Shown here piece after piece: positions 26,805-36,442 of a DNA stretch of 64,000 nucleotides. Origin of the DNA: Solimonas flava DSM 18980 (GTDB taxonomy: Bacteria > Pseudomonadota > Gammaproteobacteria > Nevskiales > Nevskiaceae); assembly GCF_000426685.1 (NCBI RefSeq), contig NZ_AUFV01000002.1:310001-374000 (forward strand), given 5' to 3'. The notes under the pieces were generated by a model, which did not search any database, was not told the DNA's origin, and saw nothing but the letters and a program-made list of their open reading frames with translations. A program made the translations under genes and the position numbers. The number at the start of each line of letters is the position of its first letter. Within the stretch, counting starts at the first letter, position 1.

Positions 26805-28021
26805 CTCTGCTCATCGTCGTGATGGTGGCCATCGCCGTGGCCGCCGGGCTGTGGCTGACCCGGCCGCTGTGGGCGCGGGCGACCGCCGCCACGCTGCGCC
26901 GCAAGCGCGCCAATGTGATCGCCTACGAAACGCGCGTCGCCGAGATCGACGCCGACGTCGCCGCCGGCACGCTCGACGCCGAATCGGCGCAGCAGCTGCG
27001 CGACGAGGCCGGCGCGCGCCTGCTCGATGACGCCGGCGCCGCCGCCGAGACCGGCGAGTCGGCACCGCGGCGGCGTGGGCTGGCGCTCGCGCTGGTGCTG
27101 CTGCTCGGCGCCTTGGCCGGCCTTGGCTACTGGCTCGAAGGCAGCTGGCGGACGCGGGCGCTGATCGAGCTGGCGCAGCGCGATCCGCAGGCCGCCGAGC
27201 AGCAGATGATCGACGGCATGGTCGCGCAGCTCGAGCGACGCCTGAAGTCGGCGCCGGACGACGCGCAGGGCTGGGCGATGCTCGGCCGCGCCTATCTGGT
27301 GCTGCAGCGTTACTCCGACGCGGCGCAGGCCTACAGCCGCGCCAACGCCCTCAGCGTCGCCCAGCCGCAGGCCGAGTGGCTGATCGCGGCCGGCGCGGCG
27401 CAGGGCATGGCCAATCCGCAGCGCGACCTGCGCCCGGCGCGCCCGCTGTTCGAGCAGGCGCTGACGCTCGATCCGGGCAATGTCGAGGCGCTCTGGTACG
27501 CCGGCCTCGCCGCGCTGCAGGCCGACGACGCGGCGGCGGCCTACGCGCACTGGCTCAAGCTGCGCGAGCTGTCGCCGCCGGAGGATCTGGCCGCGATCCT
27601 CGACCAGCAGCTGCCGGCGCTCGCCGCCAAGACCGGCCAGACCCTGCCGCCGAAGCCGGCGGCCGCGCCGTCCGGCGTGCAGCTGACGGTGCATGTGCGC
27701 CTGGCCGACGCGCTGCGCGCGCAGCTCAAGCCGGGCATGACGCTGATGGTGTTCGCCAAGGCCGAGAACGGCCCGCCGATGCCGCTGGCGGTGCAGCGCA
27801 TCGAGTCGCCGCAGCTGCCATTGAGCGTCACGCTCGACGACAGCCAGGCGATGATGCCGGCAATGAAGCTGTCGGCCTTCGAGCGCTGGGTCGTCACGGC
27901 CCGCCTGACGAGCGGCGCTGGCGCGCAGGCGCTGTCCGGCGATCTCGAGGGCAGCCATCCTGCCAGCCGCGCCGAGGCCGGCTCACCGCTCGAACTGGTG
28001 ATCGACCGGCAAGTGCCCTGA
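26801..28021 (+). CDS. ccmI: Cytochrome c biogenesis protein CcmI (TPR)
   Basis: An apocytochrome c chaperone with a membrane-bound N-terminus and periplasmic TPR domain. The 406-residue product begins at GTG 26801, overlapping the ccmH stop. It has two transmembrane helices (about 2-20 and 93-110), TPR-like repeats at about 140-270 (QGWAMLGRAYLVLQRYSDAA, NVEALWYAGLAALQADDAAA) and a C-terminal beta domain (about 285-400) with VHVRLADALRAQLKPGMTLM. It is the last gene of the ccm operon; 71 nt separate it from the next gene. Confidence 0.93.
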   Translation: MTLLIVVMVAIAVAAGLWLTRPLWARATAATLRRKRANVIAYETRVAEIDADVAAGTLDAESAQQLRDEAGARLLDDAGAAAETGESAPRRRGLALALVLLLGALAGLGYWLEGSWRTRALIELAQRDPQAAEQQMIDGMVAQLERRLKSAPDDAQGWAMLGRAYLVLQRYSDAAQAYSRANALSVAQPQAEWLIAAGAAQGMANPQRDLRPARPLFEQALTLDPGNVEALWYAGLAALQADDAAAAYAHWLKLRELSPPEDLAAILDQQLPALAAKTGQTLPPKPAAAPSGVQLTVHVRLADALRAQLKPGMTLMVFAKAENGPPMPLAVQRIESPQLPLSVTLDDSQAMMPAMKLSAFERWVVTARLTSGAGAQALSGDLEGSHPASRAEAGSPLELVIDRQVP

Positions 28022-28092
28022 GTGGCATCCTGCGAAGCTTGCGGCCGGCGCATCGAACCAACAGCATTTAATTGAAAAACAAGGGGATTTTG

Positions 28093-28959
28093 ATGAACGC
28101 GACGCTCGCCCGGCTGCCCTCGGCGGAAGGCCTCTATCTGAAGGCGGCGACCACCGTGCTGCGCCGGCCCAAGGGCAAGCCGCGCATTCCGCAGTACGGC
28201 GTGCAGGTCAAGGGCGTGCGCGTCTCGGCGCAGCAGCTGTCCGACTACCGCCAGGTCTGCGGCTTCGCCGACAGCCACACGCTGCCGATCACCTTCCCGC
28301 ACGTGATGGCCGCGGCCCTGCATCTGCACCTGATGACGCAGCCGCAGTTCCCGCTGCCGCTGCTCGGCCTCGTGCACGTGCGCAACCGCATCGAGCAGCT
28401 GCGCGGTCTCGGCACCGGCGAGAGCTACGATTTCGACGTGCGCCTGGCCGAGGCGCGCGAAGTCCGCCAGGGCCTGGAGTTCGACATCGTCTCCAGCGTC
28501 ACGGTCGACGGCGCCGAGGTCTGGAACGAGGTGATGACCACGCTCTACCGCATCCCGGGCCCGAAGAAGCCGGCCGCCAAGCCGGCGCCGGTGCCGGCCA
28601 GCCTGTCGGACTACATCGCCGTCGACGCGCCGGCCGACATCGGCCGCCGCTACGCCAAGGTCGGCAAGGATTTCAACCCGATCCACCTCGCGCCGCTGCC
28701 GGCCCGGCTGTTCGGTTTCAAGCGCCACATCGCCCACGGCATGTGGTCGGCGGCGCACTGCGCGGCCCTGCTCGCTGACCACCTCGAAGGCGAGCCGCGA
28801 ATGCTCGACGTGCAGTTCCGCCAGCCGCTGTTCCTGCCGGGCCGGGCGGCGCTGAAGTTCGCCCACGGCATCGGCGAGCACGGCAGCGGGAACGGTATCG
28901 AATTCGCGCTGCTGGCGCGCAACTCGGACAAGGTCCATTTGACCGGCCTACTGCGCTAA
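28093..28959 (+). CDS. MaoC-like hydratase/dehydratase family protein
   Basis: A 288-residue hotdog-fold protein. The second half carries the MaoC pattern: GRRYAKVGKDFNPIHLAPLP has the catalytic Asp-Asn-His arrangement (DFNPIH), followed by FKRHIAHGMWSAAHCAALLA. The first half (about 30-150) resembles a second, degenerate hotdog. The family acts on enoyl- or hydroxyacyl-CoA or related thioesters; the substrate here is unknown. ATG at 28093 is favoured by AAGGGG at 28081-28086; a TTG seven codons upstream also opens the frame. An AT-rich stretch just upstream could hold a promoter. galU follows after 25 nt. Confidence 0.8.
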   Translation: MNATLARLPSAEGLYLKAATTVLRRPKGKPRIPQYGVQVKGVRVSAQQLSDYRQVCGFADSHTLPITFPHVMAAALHLHLMTQPQFPLPLLGLVHVRNRIEQLRGLGTGESYDFDVRLAEAREVRQGLEFDIVSSVTVDGAEVWNEVMTTLYRIPGPKKPAAKPAPVPASLSDYIAVDAPADIGRRYAKVGKDFNPIHLAPLPARLFGFKRHIAHGMWSAAHCAALLADHLEGEPRMLDVQFRQPLFLPGRAALKFAHGIGEHGSGNGIEFALLARNSDKVHLTGLLR

Positions 28960-28984
28960 AATCGTCAGGCTTAAAGGAGCTCTC

Positions 28985-29890
28985 ATGCGCATTCGCAAAG
29001 CGGTCTTCCCGGTCGCCGGTCTCGGCACCCGCTTCCTGCCGGCCACCAAGGCCAGCGCCAAGGAAATGTTGCCGGTCGTCGACAAGCCGCTGATCCAGTA
29101 TGCGGTCCAGGAAGCGATCAGCGCCGGCGCTCAGGAGCTGATCTTCATCACCGGCCGTTCGAAGAATTCCATCATGGATCACTTCGACAAGGCCTACGAG
29201 CTCGAAGCCGAGCTCGCCGCCCGCGGCAAGAACAAGCTGCTCGAGACCGTGCAGGACATCGTGCCGCCGGGCGTCACCTGCATCTACATCCGCCAGGCCG
29301 AGGCGCTCGGCCTCGGCCACGCCGTGCTGCAGGCCTGGCCGGCAGTCGGCGACGAGGACTTCTACGTGATCCTCGCCGACGACCTCATCGACGGCCGTCT
29401 GCAGCCCTGCCTGTCGCAGATGCACCGCGTCTACCAGCAGTACGGCACCAGCGTGCTGGCGACCCAGCGCGTGCCGCAGGCGGACGTGTCGAGCTACGGC
29501 ATCGTCGACGTGCAGCCGATCGGCCCGGGACTGTCCGAGATCCGCAAGATGGTCGAGAAGCCGAAGCCGGAGAACGCGCCGAGCAATCTCGCCGTGGTCG
29601 GCCGCTACATCCTGACGCCGCGCATCTTCAAGCTGCTGGAGCGCACGCAGCGCGGCGCCGGCGGCGAAATCCAGCTGACCGACGCGATCAGCCTGATGCT
29701 CAACGAGCAGACCGTGCTCGCCTACGAATTCGAAGGCGTGCGCCACGATTGCGGCTCGAAGCTCGGCTATCTGCGGGCGAACGTCGAGTTCGGCCTCAAG
29801 CATCCGGAACTGGCCGACGACTTCCGCGCCTACCTGAGCGAACTCACCGCCGGCTGGCACGAGCAGGACAAGAAGAGGGCCAAGGCGTAG
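28985..29890 (+). CDS. galU: UTP-glucose-1-phosphate uridylyltransferase GalU
   Basis: This cytosolic enzyme makes UDP-glucose for surface polysaccharides. The 301-residue protein is of normal length, with the nucleotide-binding GLGTRFLPATKASAKEMLP at about 11-29, KPLIQYAVQEA, the IRQAEALGLGHAVL segment, ILADDLIDG, and EKPKPENAPSNLAVVGRYIL in two pieces around the active site. The start is fixed by AAGGAG shortly before the ATG. Confidence 0.96.
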   Translation: MRIRKAVFPVAGLGTRFLPATKASAKEMLPVVDKPLIQYAVQEAISAGAQELIFITGRSKNSIMDHFDKAYELEAELAARGKNKLLETVQDIVPPGVTCIYIRQAEALGLGHAVLQAWPAVGDEDFYVILADDLIDGRLQPCLSQMHRVYQQYGTSVLATQRVPQADVSSYGIVDVQPIGPGLSEIRKMVEKPKPENAPSNLAVVGRYILTPRIFKLLERTQRGAGGEIQLTDAISLMLNEQTVLAYEFEGVRHDCGSKLGYLRANVEFGLKHPELADDFRAYLSELTAGWHEQDKKRAKA

Positions 29891-29986
29891 CACGGCGGCG
29901 GATCCACAAACGACTCGATGGGGGAAGCCGCCCAAGCTTGGGGACGCCGGGGTGACACGAACACACAGACGAGAGCAGTAACAGAC

Positions 29987-32839
29987 ATGGCGACCAGCAA
30001 GTACCAGAACTTCATTGAGTCGTCTTCGATCAACGGTGCCAACGCACCCTACGTCGAAGCGTTCTACGAGCAGTTCCTCGAAGACCCGGAATCGGTCGAT
30101 CCGAGCTGGCGGGCGTACTTCCGCCTGATCCAGGATCAGAGCGCGCCGCGCGAGACGCCGCACAGCGGGGTGATCGCGCGCTTCGAGCGCCTGGCGCGCG
30201 AGCCGCGCCGCGTGGTCGCCGCCGAAGCCGGCTTCGACGCCAAGGCCGCCGAGAAGCAGGCCGGCGTGCTGCGGCTGATCAACTACTACCGCGTGCGCGG
30301 CCATCAGGCCGCCAAGCTCGACCCGCTCGGTCTCGCGCCGGTCGACATCATTCCGGACCTCGATCCGGCCTTCCACGGCCTCGGTCCCGAGGACATGGAA
30401 ACGGTCTTCAACACCGGCACGCTGGCGGCCAACGCCGACCGCCTGCCGCTCAAGGAGATCATCCGCATCCTCAAGAGCGTGTACACGGACACCATCGGTG
30501 CCGAGTACATGTACCTGACCGAGACCTCCGAGAAGCGCTGGATCCAGAAGCGCCTCGAATCGGTCGCGTTCCAGCCGAAGATCGGCATCGAGCGCAAGCG
30601 TGACGTCCTCAAGCAGCTGGTCGCCGCCGAAGGTCTCGAGCGCTATCTGCACAACAAGTACGTCGGCCAGAAGCGCTTCTCGCTGGAAGGCGGCGATTCG
30701 CTGATCCCGGCGATGGACGAGATCCTGCGTGCCTGCGCGGCGCGCGACGTCGAGGAAATCGTCATCGGCATGGCCCACCGCGGCCGCCTCAACGTGCTGA
30801 TCAACACCCTCGGCAAGTCGCCGAAGGATCTGTTCGCCGAGTTCGAGGGCAAGTACTCGGTCGAGGCGCTGTCGCGCGCCGGCGACGTCAAGTACCACAT
30901 GGGCTTTTCGACCGACGTCGAGGTCGACGGCAAGCGCGTGCATCTGGTGCTGGCCTTCAATCCTTCGCACCTGGAGATCGTCAATCCGGTCGTCGAAGGC
31001 TCGGTCAAGGCCCGCCAGACGCGGCGCAGCGACGAGGCCGGACAGAAGATCGTGCCGGTGCTGATCCACGGCGACGCGGCGTTCGCCGGTCAGGGCGTGG
31101 TGATGGAAACGCTGCAGCTGTCGCAATCGAAGGGCTACGCGACCGGCGGCACGATGCACATCATCGTCAACAACCAGATCGGCTTCACCACGCCGGACCC
31201 GATCGAGGCGCAGCGGCTCAAGGAAGCGCGCACCTCGCGCTACTGCACGGACCTGGCCAAGATGCTCGAAGCGCCGGTGTTCCACGTCAACGGCGACGAT
31301 CCGGAGGCGGTGACCTTCGTGACGCGTCTGGCGATGGACTTCCGCAACGAGTTCCACAAGGACGTCATCGTCGACATCTGCTGCTACCGCCGCCTCGGCC
31401 ATAACGAGGCCGACGAGCCGAGCGTCACCAGCCCGGTGATGTACGAAGTCATCAAGAAGCAGCCGACGACGCTGACGCTGTACGCCAAGAAGCTCGAGGA
31501 AGAAGGCACGATCGCCAAGGGCGACGCCGAGTCTCTGGTCAAGGAATACCGCGAAGGTCTCGACAAGGGCGAGAATCCGGCGCGCGTGACGCTGGGTCTG
31601 GTCGGCAACAAGCACACCGTCAACTGGGCCAAGTACAAGGAAGGCACCTGGGACACGCCGGTCGACACGACGATCACCCAGAAGTCGCTGCAGGCGCTGT
31701 CCGAGCAGCTGCTGAAGACGCCGGAAGGCTTCACGCTGCACCCGCGCGTCATCAAGATCTGGGAAGACCGCACCAAGATGGCGGCCGGCGATCTGCCGAT
31801 GGACTGGGGCTTCGCCGAGACCATGGCCTACGCCTCGCTGATCAAGGACGGCTTCCACGTCCGCCTGTGCGGTCAGGATGCGCGCCGCGGCACCTTCTTC
31901 CACCGCCACGCGACGATCCACGACTACAAGAACGGCCAGCGCTACACGCCGCTGCGCCATCTGGTCGACGACAAGTACGGCTTCGTCGTCAACGACACGC
32001 TGCTCTCGGAAGAGGGCGTGCTCGGCTTCGAATACGGCTACTCGACGACCGATCCGGATTCGCTGGTGATCTGGGAAGCGCAGTTCGGCGACTTCGCCAA
32101 CGGCGCGCAGGTGCTGTTCGACCAGTTCATTTCCTCGGGGCAGGCCAAGTGGGGCCGCCTCTGCGGTCTGGCGGTGTTCCTGCCGCACGGCTACGAAGGC
32201 CAGGGCCCGGAGCACTCGTCGGCGCGCATCGAGCGCTACCTGCAGCTCTGCGCCGAGAACAACCAGCAGGTCTGCGTGCCGTCGACGCCGGCGCAGATGT
32301 TCCACATGCTGCGTCGCCAGATGAAGCGTTCGCTGCGTCTGCCGCTGATCGTCGCCACGCCGAAGTCGCTGCTGCGCCACCCGCTGTCGGTGTCGACGCT
32401 CGACGACCTCACCAAGGGCGGTTTCCAGACCGTGATCCCGGAAGTCGAGGCGCTCGACGCGAAGAAGGTGAACCGCATCGTGTTCTGCTCGGGCAAGGTC
32501 TACTTCGACCTGCTCCAGGCGCGCCAGAAGGACAAGCTCGACAACGTGGCGCTGGTGCGCATCGAACAGCTCTATCCGTTCCCGCGCGCCGGCTACGAGC
32601 AGGTGCTGGCGAGCTACCCGAACGCCAAGGACGTCGTCTGGTGCCAGGAAGAGCCGGAAAACCAGGGCGCCTGGTACCAGATCAAGCACCGCCTCGCCGC
32701 GTACCTGCAGCCGCAGCATCAGCTGCTGTACTCGACGCGCAAGGGCGCCTCGACCACCGCGGTCGGCTACCTGAAGGTCCACCAGAAGGAGCAGGCCGAG
32801 GTCGTGCAGGAAGCGCTGACCGGCGGCAAGCGGATTTGA
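29987..32839 (+). CDS. sucA: 2-oxoglutarate dehydrogenase E1 component SucA
   Basis: The thiamine-diphosphate-dependent decarboxylase of the TCA-cycle 2-oxoglutarate dehydrogenase complex. It has 950 residues. The E2-binding N-terminus (YVEAFYEQFLEDPESVDPSW) is present, then IGMAHRGRLNVLINTLGK at about 260, FNPSHLEIVNPVVEGSVKAR, HGDAAFAGQGVVMETLQLSQ at about 360, NNQIGFTT, and the C-terminal transketolase-like VWCQEEPENQGAW. The ATG at 29987 gives the canonical short N-terminus. sucB follows after 91 nt containing a small hairpin. Confidence 0.97.
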   Translation: MATSKYQNFIESSSINGANAPYVEAFYEQFLEDPESVDPSWRAYFRLIQDQSAPRETPHSGVIARFERLAREPRRVVAAEAGFDAKAAEKQAGVLRLINYYRVRGHQAAKLDPLGLAPVDIIPDLDPAFHGLGPEDMETVFNTGTLAANADRLPLKEIIRILKSVYTDTIGAEYMYLTETSEKRWIQKRLESVAFQPKIGIERKRDVLKQLVAAEGLERYLHNKYVGQKRFSLEGGDSLIPAMDEILRACAARDVEEIVIGMAHRGRLNVLINTLGKSPKDLFAEFEGKYSVEALSRAGDVKYHMGFSTDVEVDGKRVHLVLAFNPSHLEIVNPVVEGSVKARQTRRSDEAGQKIVPVLIHGDAAFAGQGVVMETLQLSQSKGYATGGTMHIIVNNQIGFTTPDPIEAQRLKEARTSRYCTDLAKMLEAPVFHVNGDDPEAVTFVTRLAMDFRNEFHKDVIVDICCYRRLGHNEADEPSVTSPVMYEVIKKQPTTLTLYAKKLEEEGTIAKGDAESLVKEYREGLDKGENPARVTLGLVGNKHTVNWAKYKEGTWDTPVDTTITQKSLQALSEQLLKTPEGFTLHPRVIKIWEDRTKMAAGDLPMDWGFAETMAYASLIKDGFHVRLCGQDARRGTFFHRHATIHDYKNGQRYTPLRHLVDDKYGFVVNDTLLSEEGVLGFEYGYSTTDPDSLVIWEAQFGDFANGAQVLFDQFISSGQAKWGRLCGLAVFLPHGYEGQGPEHSSARIERYLQLCAENNQQVCVPSTPAQMFHMLRRQMKRSLRLPLIVATPKSLLRHPLSVSTLDDLTKGGFQTVIPEVEALDAKKVNRIVFCSGKVYFDLLQARQKDKLDNVALVRIEQLYPFPRAGYEQVLASYPNAKDVVWCQEEPENQGAWYQIKHRLAAYLQPQHQLLYSTRKGASTTAVGYLKVHQKEQAEVVQEALTGGKRI

Positions 32840-32863
32840 CCAAGGCCCGCGAGGGCAGCACGG

Positions 32864-32881
32864 AGCCGGCGCAAGCCGGCT
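32864..32881 (+). other. Hairpin between sucA and sucB
   Basis: A perfect 7-bp stem (AGCCGGC at 32864-32870, GCCGGCT at 32875-32881) with a GCAA tetraloop, and no T-run. It may stabilise or process the sucAB transcript rather than end it. Confidence 0.5.
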
Positions 32882-32930
32882 TCGCGTACTAAGAGACAGT
32901 TAGAAAAGAACGGACAGGAACCCCCAAACA

Positions 32931-34157
32931 ATGGCCATCGAAATCAAAGTCCCCAATCTTCCGGAATCGGTCTCCTCGGCGACCGTCGCGAGCTGGCACG
33001 TCAAGGCCGGCGACGCCGTGTCGCGCGAGCAGAACCTGCTCGACCTCGAAACGGACAAGGTCATGCTGGAAGTGCCGGCGACGGCCGACGGCGTGATCAA
33101 GGAAATCCGCATCGAGGCCGGCGCCACGGTGCAGGCCGGCGACATCCTCGGCATCCTCGAGGAAGGCGCGGCAGCCGCGCCGAAGGCGGAGGCCAAGAGC
33201 GAGCCGGCCAAGAACGAGTCGGTGCCGGCCAAGGCGGTGGCGAGCGAAGCGGCGATGTCGTCGGAAGACGGCCAGAGCCCGGCCGTGCGCAAGCTGCTTT
33301 CGGAGCTGGGTCTGTCGGCGAGCCAGATTGCCGGCACCGGCAAGGGCGGCCGCCTGACGGTCGAGGACGTCAAGGCCTACGCTGCCGCGCCGAAGGCGGC
33401 TGTGCCGGCCAAGGCCCCGGCGGCCGCGGCCCCGGCCGCGCCGAAGGCGCTGGGCGCCCGCGAGGAGCAGCGCGTGCCGATGACGCGCATTCGCGCGCGT
33501 ATCGCCGAGCGCCTGCTCGAAGCCAAGAACACGACGGCGATGCTGACGACCTTCAACGAGGTCGACCTCAAGGCCGTGATGGACCTGCGCGCCAAGTACA
33601 AGACCGAGTTCGAGAAGGCGCACGGCGTCAAGCTCGGCTTCATGAGCTTCTTCGTGCGCGCGGCGGTCGAGGCGCTGAAGAAGTTCCCGGTCGTCAATGC
33701 GTCGATCGACGGCAGCGACATCATCTATCACGGCTACTACGACATCGGCATTGCCGTTTCGTCGGAGCGCGGTCTGGTGGTGCCGATCCTGCGTGACGCC
33801 GACCAGCTGTCGCTGGCCGGCGTCGAGAAGGCGATTGTCGACTTCGGCGTGCGCGCCAAGGCCAACAAGCTGACGATGGAAGACCTCACCGGCGGCACGT
33901 TCTCGATCACCAACGGCGGCATCTTCGGCTCGATGATGTCGACGCCGATCCTCAACCCACCGCAGTCGGCGATCCTCGGCATGCACGGCATCACCGAGCG
34001 CCCGGTCGTCGTCAACGGCGAGATCGTCATCCGTCCGATGATGTATCTGGCGATGTCCTACGATCACCGCATCATCGACGGCAAGGAAGCCGTGCTGGCG
34101 CTGCGCACGATCAAGGAGTGCCTCGAGGATCCGGCCAAGCTGCTGCTGCAGCTGTAA
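32931..34157 (+). CDS. sucB: Dihydrolipoyllysine succinyltransferase E2 component SucB
   Basis: The core of the 2-oxoglutarate dehydrogenase complex. It has 408 residues with one N-terminal lipoyl domain (1-78, lipoylated Lys in [12 protein letters not shown]), an Ala/Lys linker, an E1/E3-binding domain (about 115-150, [20 protein letters not shown]), a second linker, and the catalytic acyltransferase domain (about 175-408) with the active-site SYDHRIIDG near residue 378. The final [11 protein letters not shown] is typical. A strong hairpin follows. Confidence 0.97.
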   Translation: MAIEIKVPNLPESVSSATVASWHVKAGDAVSREQNLLDLETDKVMLEVPATADGVIKEIRIEAGATVQAGDILGILEEGAAAAPKAEAKSEPAKNESVPAKAVASEAAMSSEDGQSPAVRKLLSELGLSASQIAGTGKGGRLTVEDVKAYAAAPKAAVPAKAPAAAAPAAPKALGAREEQRVPMTRIRARIAERLLEAKNTTAMLTTFNEVDLKAVMDLRAKYKTEFEKAHGVKLGFMSFFVRAAVEALKKFPVVNASIDGSDIIYHGYYDIGIAVSSERGLVVPILRDADQLSLAGVEKAIVDFGVRAKANKLTMEDLTGGTFSITNGGIFGSMMSTPILNPPQSAILGMHGITERPVVVNGEIVIRPMMYLAMSYDHRIIDGKEAVLALRTIKECLEDPAKLLLQL

Positions 34158-34228
34158 AGCGGCCGCGCGCTGCAGCCGGCAGGCCGTCGCCCGCGACGCC
34201 TGCCGGCCGCAGCGCTTCCGTCGTAGGC

Positions 34229-34256
34229 CATCGGGCCCGCTGATGCGGGCCCGATG
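34229..34256 (+). terminator. Rho-independent-type terminator after sucB
   Basis: A 12-bp perfect stem (CATCGGGCCCGC at 34229-34240 with GCGGGCCCGATG at 34245-34256) and a TGAT loop, followed by CGTTTG. It lies 72 nt after the sucB stop and probably ends the galU/sucAB transcript. Confidence 0.65.
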
Positions 34257-34325
34257 CGTTTGCGGCAGTCGTGCGGGTTCTTGCGTGCCCGCTGCCGGCG
34301 CGGGCGTCCGGCATACTGCGGGGCC

Positions 34326-35357
34326 ATGAACCGCGCGCCGCTGCACGAGGAACCGATTCCGTTCATCACCCTGCCGAACTGGGTGAAGGCGGCGGCGCTG
34401 TGCGGCTTCAACATCCAGCCGGTGTTCGACGAACTCGGCATCGAGACCGACCTGATTCATCTCGAAGACGCGACCGTCAGCCGGCCGCTGCTGGAGCGGG
34501 CGATGGTCGCCTGTGTCGAACGCGCGCGCAGCCAGCACTTTCCGTTCGTGCTCGGCGAGACGTTCGCGTTCGACTATCTGCCGGACATCGGCACCTTCCT
34601 GGCGACCAGTCCGACGCTGCGCGACGCAGCGCGCGTGTTCGACTGGGTGCGCACGCTGATCAATCCGCTGATCGACGTGCAGCTCGAGGAGGACGGCGAT
34701 CTGGCGCGGCTGACGCTGCGCGGCGACGGCGAGCCGCGCGGCGGCGGGCCGGCCGGGGTTTACTTCATCGAATCGATCTTCGCCGCGATCGCCCGATTCG
34801 GACGCATGCTGAACGGCGACGTCGAGCGCTTCAGCCGCCTGCGCTTCCGTTATCCGGCGCCGGCGTACGCGCTCGCGTATGAAAGCCATTTCCGCATTCC
34901 GGTGGCCTTCGGGCAGCCGTACAACGCGATCGAACTGCCGCGCGCCCAGCTCGACGTGCCGCTCGACGGCGGCTTTCCGGCACTGCACGGCCAGGCCGAG
35001 GTGCGCGTCGAACAGCGCCTCGCGCGCCTGCCGCGGCGCAGTGGCCTGATCGCCGCGGTCGAAGCGCAGTTCGAGCGCGAGCCGCATCTGCTCGGCCTCG
35101 GCATCGCGCAAATGGCGCGGCGGCTCGAACTGCACGAGCGCACGCTGCAGCGCCGGCTGCGCGAGGAGGGCGAGGTCTACGGCGAGCTGCAGGACCGCGT
35201 GCGCTACCGGCTGGCGCTGCGCGATCTCGACGATCCGCGGCTCGATCTCGAAACGATCAGCGAGCGCCTGGGCTTCTCGGACCGGCGCAGCTTCACGCGC
35301 GCGTTCGCGCGCTGGGCCGGCGTGACGCCGAGCCGCTACCGGCTGCGCGGCCGCTAA
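34326..35357 (+). CDS. AraC-family transcriptional regulator
   Basis: A 343-residue regulator. The N-terminal part (about 20-200) fits the PF12625 arabinose-binding-like domain found in regulators of lipid or aromatic catabolism. The C-terminal 100 residues form the AraC double helix-turn-helix: MARRLELHERTLQRRLREEG is the first unit and ISERLGFSDRRSFTRAFARW, followed by AGVTPSRYR, is the second. The ATG at 34326 is the first with the domain start in phase. Its ligand is unknown; the PF10118 protein gene 203 nt downstream on the same strand is a plausible target. Confidence 0.88.
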   Translation: MNRAPLHEEPIPFITLPNWVKAAALCGFNIQPVFDELGIETDLIHLEDATVSRPLLERAMVACVERARSQHFPFVLGETFAFDYLPDIGTFLATSPTLRDAARVFDWVRTLINPLIDVQLEEDGDLARLTLRGDGEPRGGGPAGVYFIESIFAAIARFGRMLNGDVERFSRLRFRYPAPAYALAYESHFRIPVAFGQPYNAIELPRAQLDVPLDGGFPALHGQAEVRVEQRLARLPRRSGLIAAVEAQFEREPHLLGLGIAQMARRLELHERTLQRRLREEGEVYGELQDRVRYRLALRDLDDPRLDLETISERLGFSDRRSFTRAFARWAGVTPSRYRLRGR

Positions 35358-35560
35358 GCGCGCGTCGGCGCGAACGGCGTCGCCGCGGGGCTTCCGGCGA
35401 GCCCAGAAGCTGGTGCGTCGCGGTCGTCCTCGCGTGACGACTGGCGGAAGGTACAGGCCGGATTGTCGTCAAATGTTCCCTGCAGGTCGTCGCCAGTCAT
35501 AGGCGGCGCCGGCGCTACTGCCTACAGTGCGGGCATCGGCGCAGATCGAGGAGAGGGAAC

Positions 35561-36433
35561 ATGGATGGAGGCAGTCCGCAGGCGATCGTGCCGCGCAAGG
35601 GGCCGGAGTTCGCGTGGCAGGATCTGCCGCGCTGGTGGTTCGGCGGCGACCCGTTCCGTACCCGTTTCTTCGACGCCATGTCGCTGCTGTTTCCCGAAGG
35701 CGAGAAGTTCTTCATCGCCTGCGTGCGCGATTACCGCGACAGCATTGCCGATCCGGAGCTGCGCGCGGCGGTCAAGGATTTCATGTACCAGGAAGGCCAG
35801 CACGGGGTCGTCCATACCTCGTTCAACAACCACCTGAAGTCGCAGGGCATCGCGGTCGATGAAGTGCTGACGCGGCAGCGGCAGATCATGTTCGACGTCT
35901 TCCGCCGGCGCCTGCCGAAGGTTTACACGCTCGGCCAGACCGCCGCGGCCGAGCACATGACGGCGCTGATGGCGCATGGGTTCTTCTCGACCGGCATGTT
36001 CGACGACGCCGATCCGCGCGTGCGGGCGATGTACGCCTGGCACGCGGTCGAGGAGATCGAGCACAAGGCGGTCGCCTTCGATGTTTTCCAGAAAGTCGCG
36101 CACGGCGGTTACTTCACACGCGTGCTCAGCATGCTGCAGGTCTCGCTGACGTTTCCGCTGCACGTCTTCGCGATCATGCGGCACATGTTCGAGGTCGACG
36201 GCGTGCGCGACCGCTTTCGCGTCTGGACCAAGGGGCTGTGGTGGCTGTACGGCCCCGGCGGCCTGTATCCGCGGCTGATGCGCCATTACCTTGCGTACTT
36301 CAAGCCGGGTTTTCATCCCTGGCAGCAGGGCGAGCTGGACACCTACCGGCTCTGGCGCGAAAGCTACGAGCGCAGTGGCAGCAATGCGCTCGCCGCCGCC
36401 GACGCGGTGATGGCGGCGACGCGCGCGGCCTGA
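35561..36433 (+). CDS. PF10118 metal-dependent hydrolase-like protein
   Basis: A 290-residue all-helical protein of the PF10118 family, annotated as a predicted metal-dependent hydrolase. Seen are ferritin-like pairs: FMYQEGQH, AAAEHMTALMAHG and AWHAVEEIEHKAVAFD, which place Glu and His residues as in di-iron proteins. Hydrophobic segments near 190-205 suggest membrane association. A strong GAGGAGAGG ribosome site fixes the ATG. It follows an AraC-type regulator and converges with a methyltransferase gene 9 nt away. The reaction is unknown. Confidence 0.8.
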   Translation: MDGGSPQAIVPRKGPEFAWQDLPRWWFGGDPFRTRFFDAMSLLFPEGEKFFIACVRDYRDSIADPELRAAVKDFMYQEGQHGVVHTSFNNHLKSQGIAVDEVLTRQRQIMFDVFRRRLPKVYTLGQTAAAEHMTALMAHGFFSTGMFDDADPRVRAMYAWHAVEEIEHKAVAFDVFQKVAHGGYFTRVLSMLQVSLTFPLHVFAIMRHMFEVDGVRDRFRVWTKGLWWLYGPGGLYPRLMRHYLAYFKPGFHPWQQGELDTYRLWRESYERSGSNALAAADAVMAATRAA

Positions 36434-36442
36434 ACGGCGCCG

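Noticed and set aside
28718-32782. Very long open frame antisense to sucA and galU
   Set aside because: It is an artefact of high GC third positions opposite strong genes; its translation is Arg/Ala/Leu-rich without any domain.
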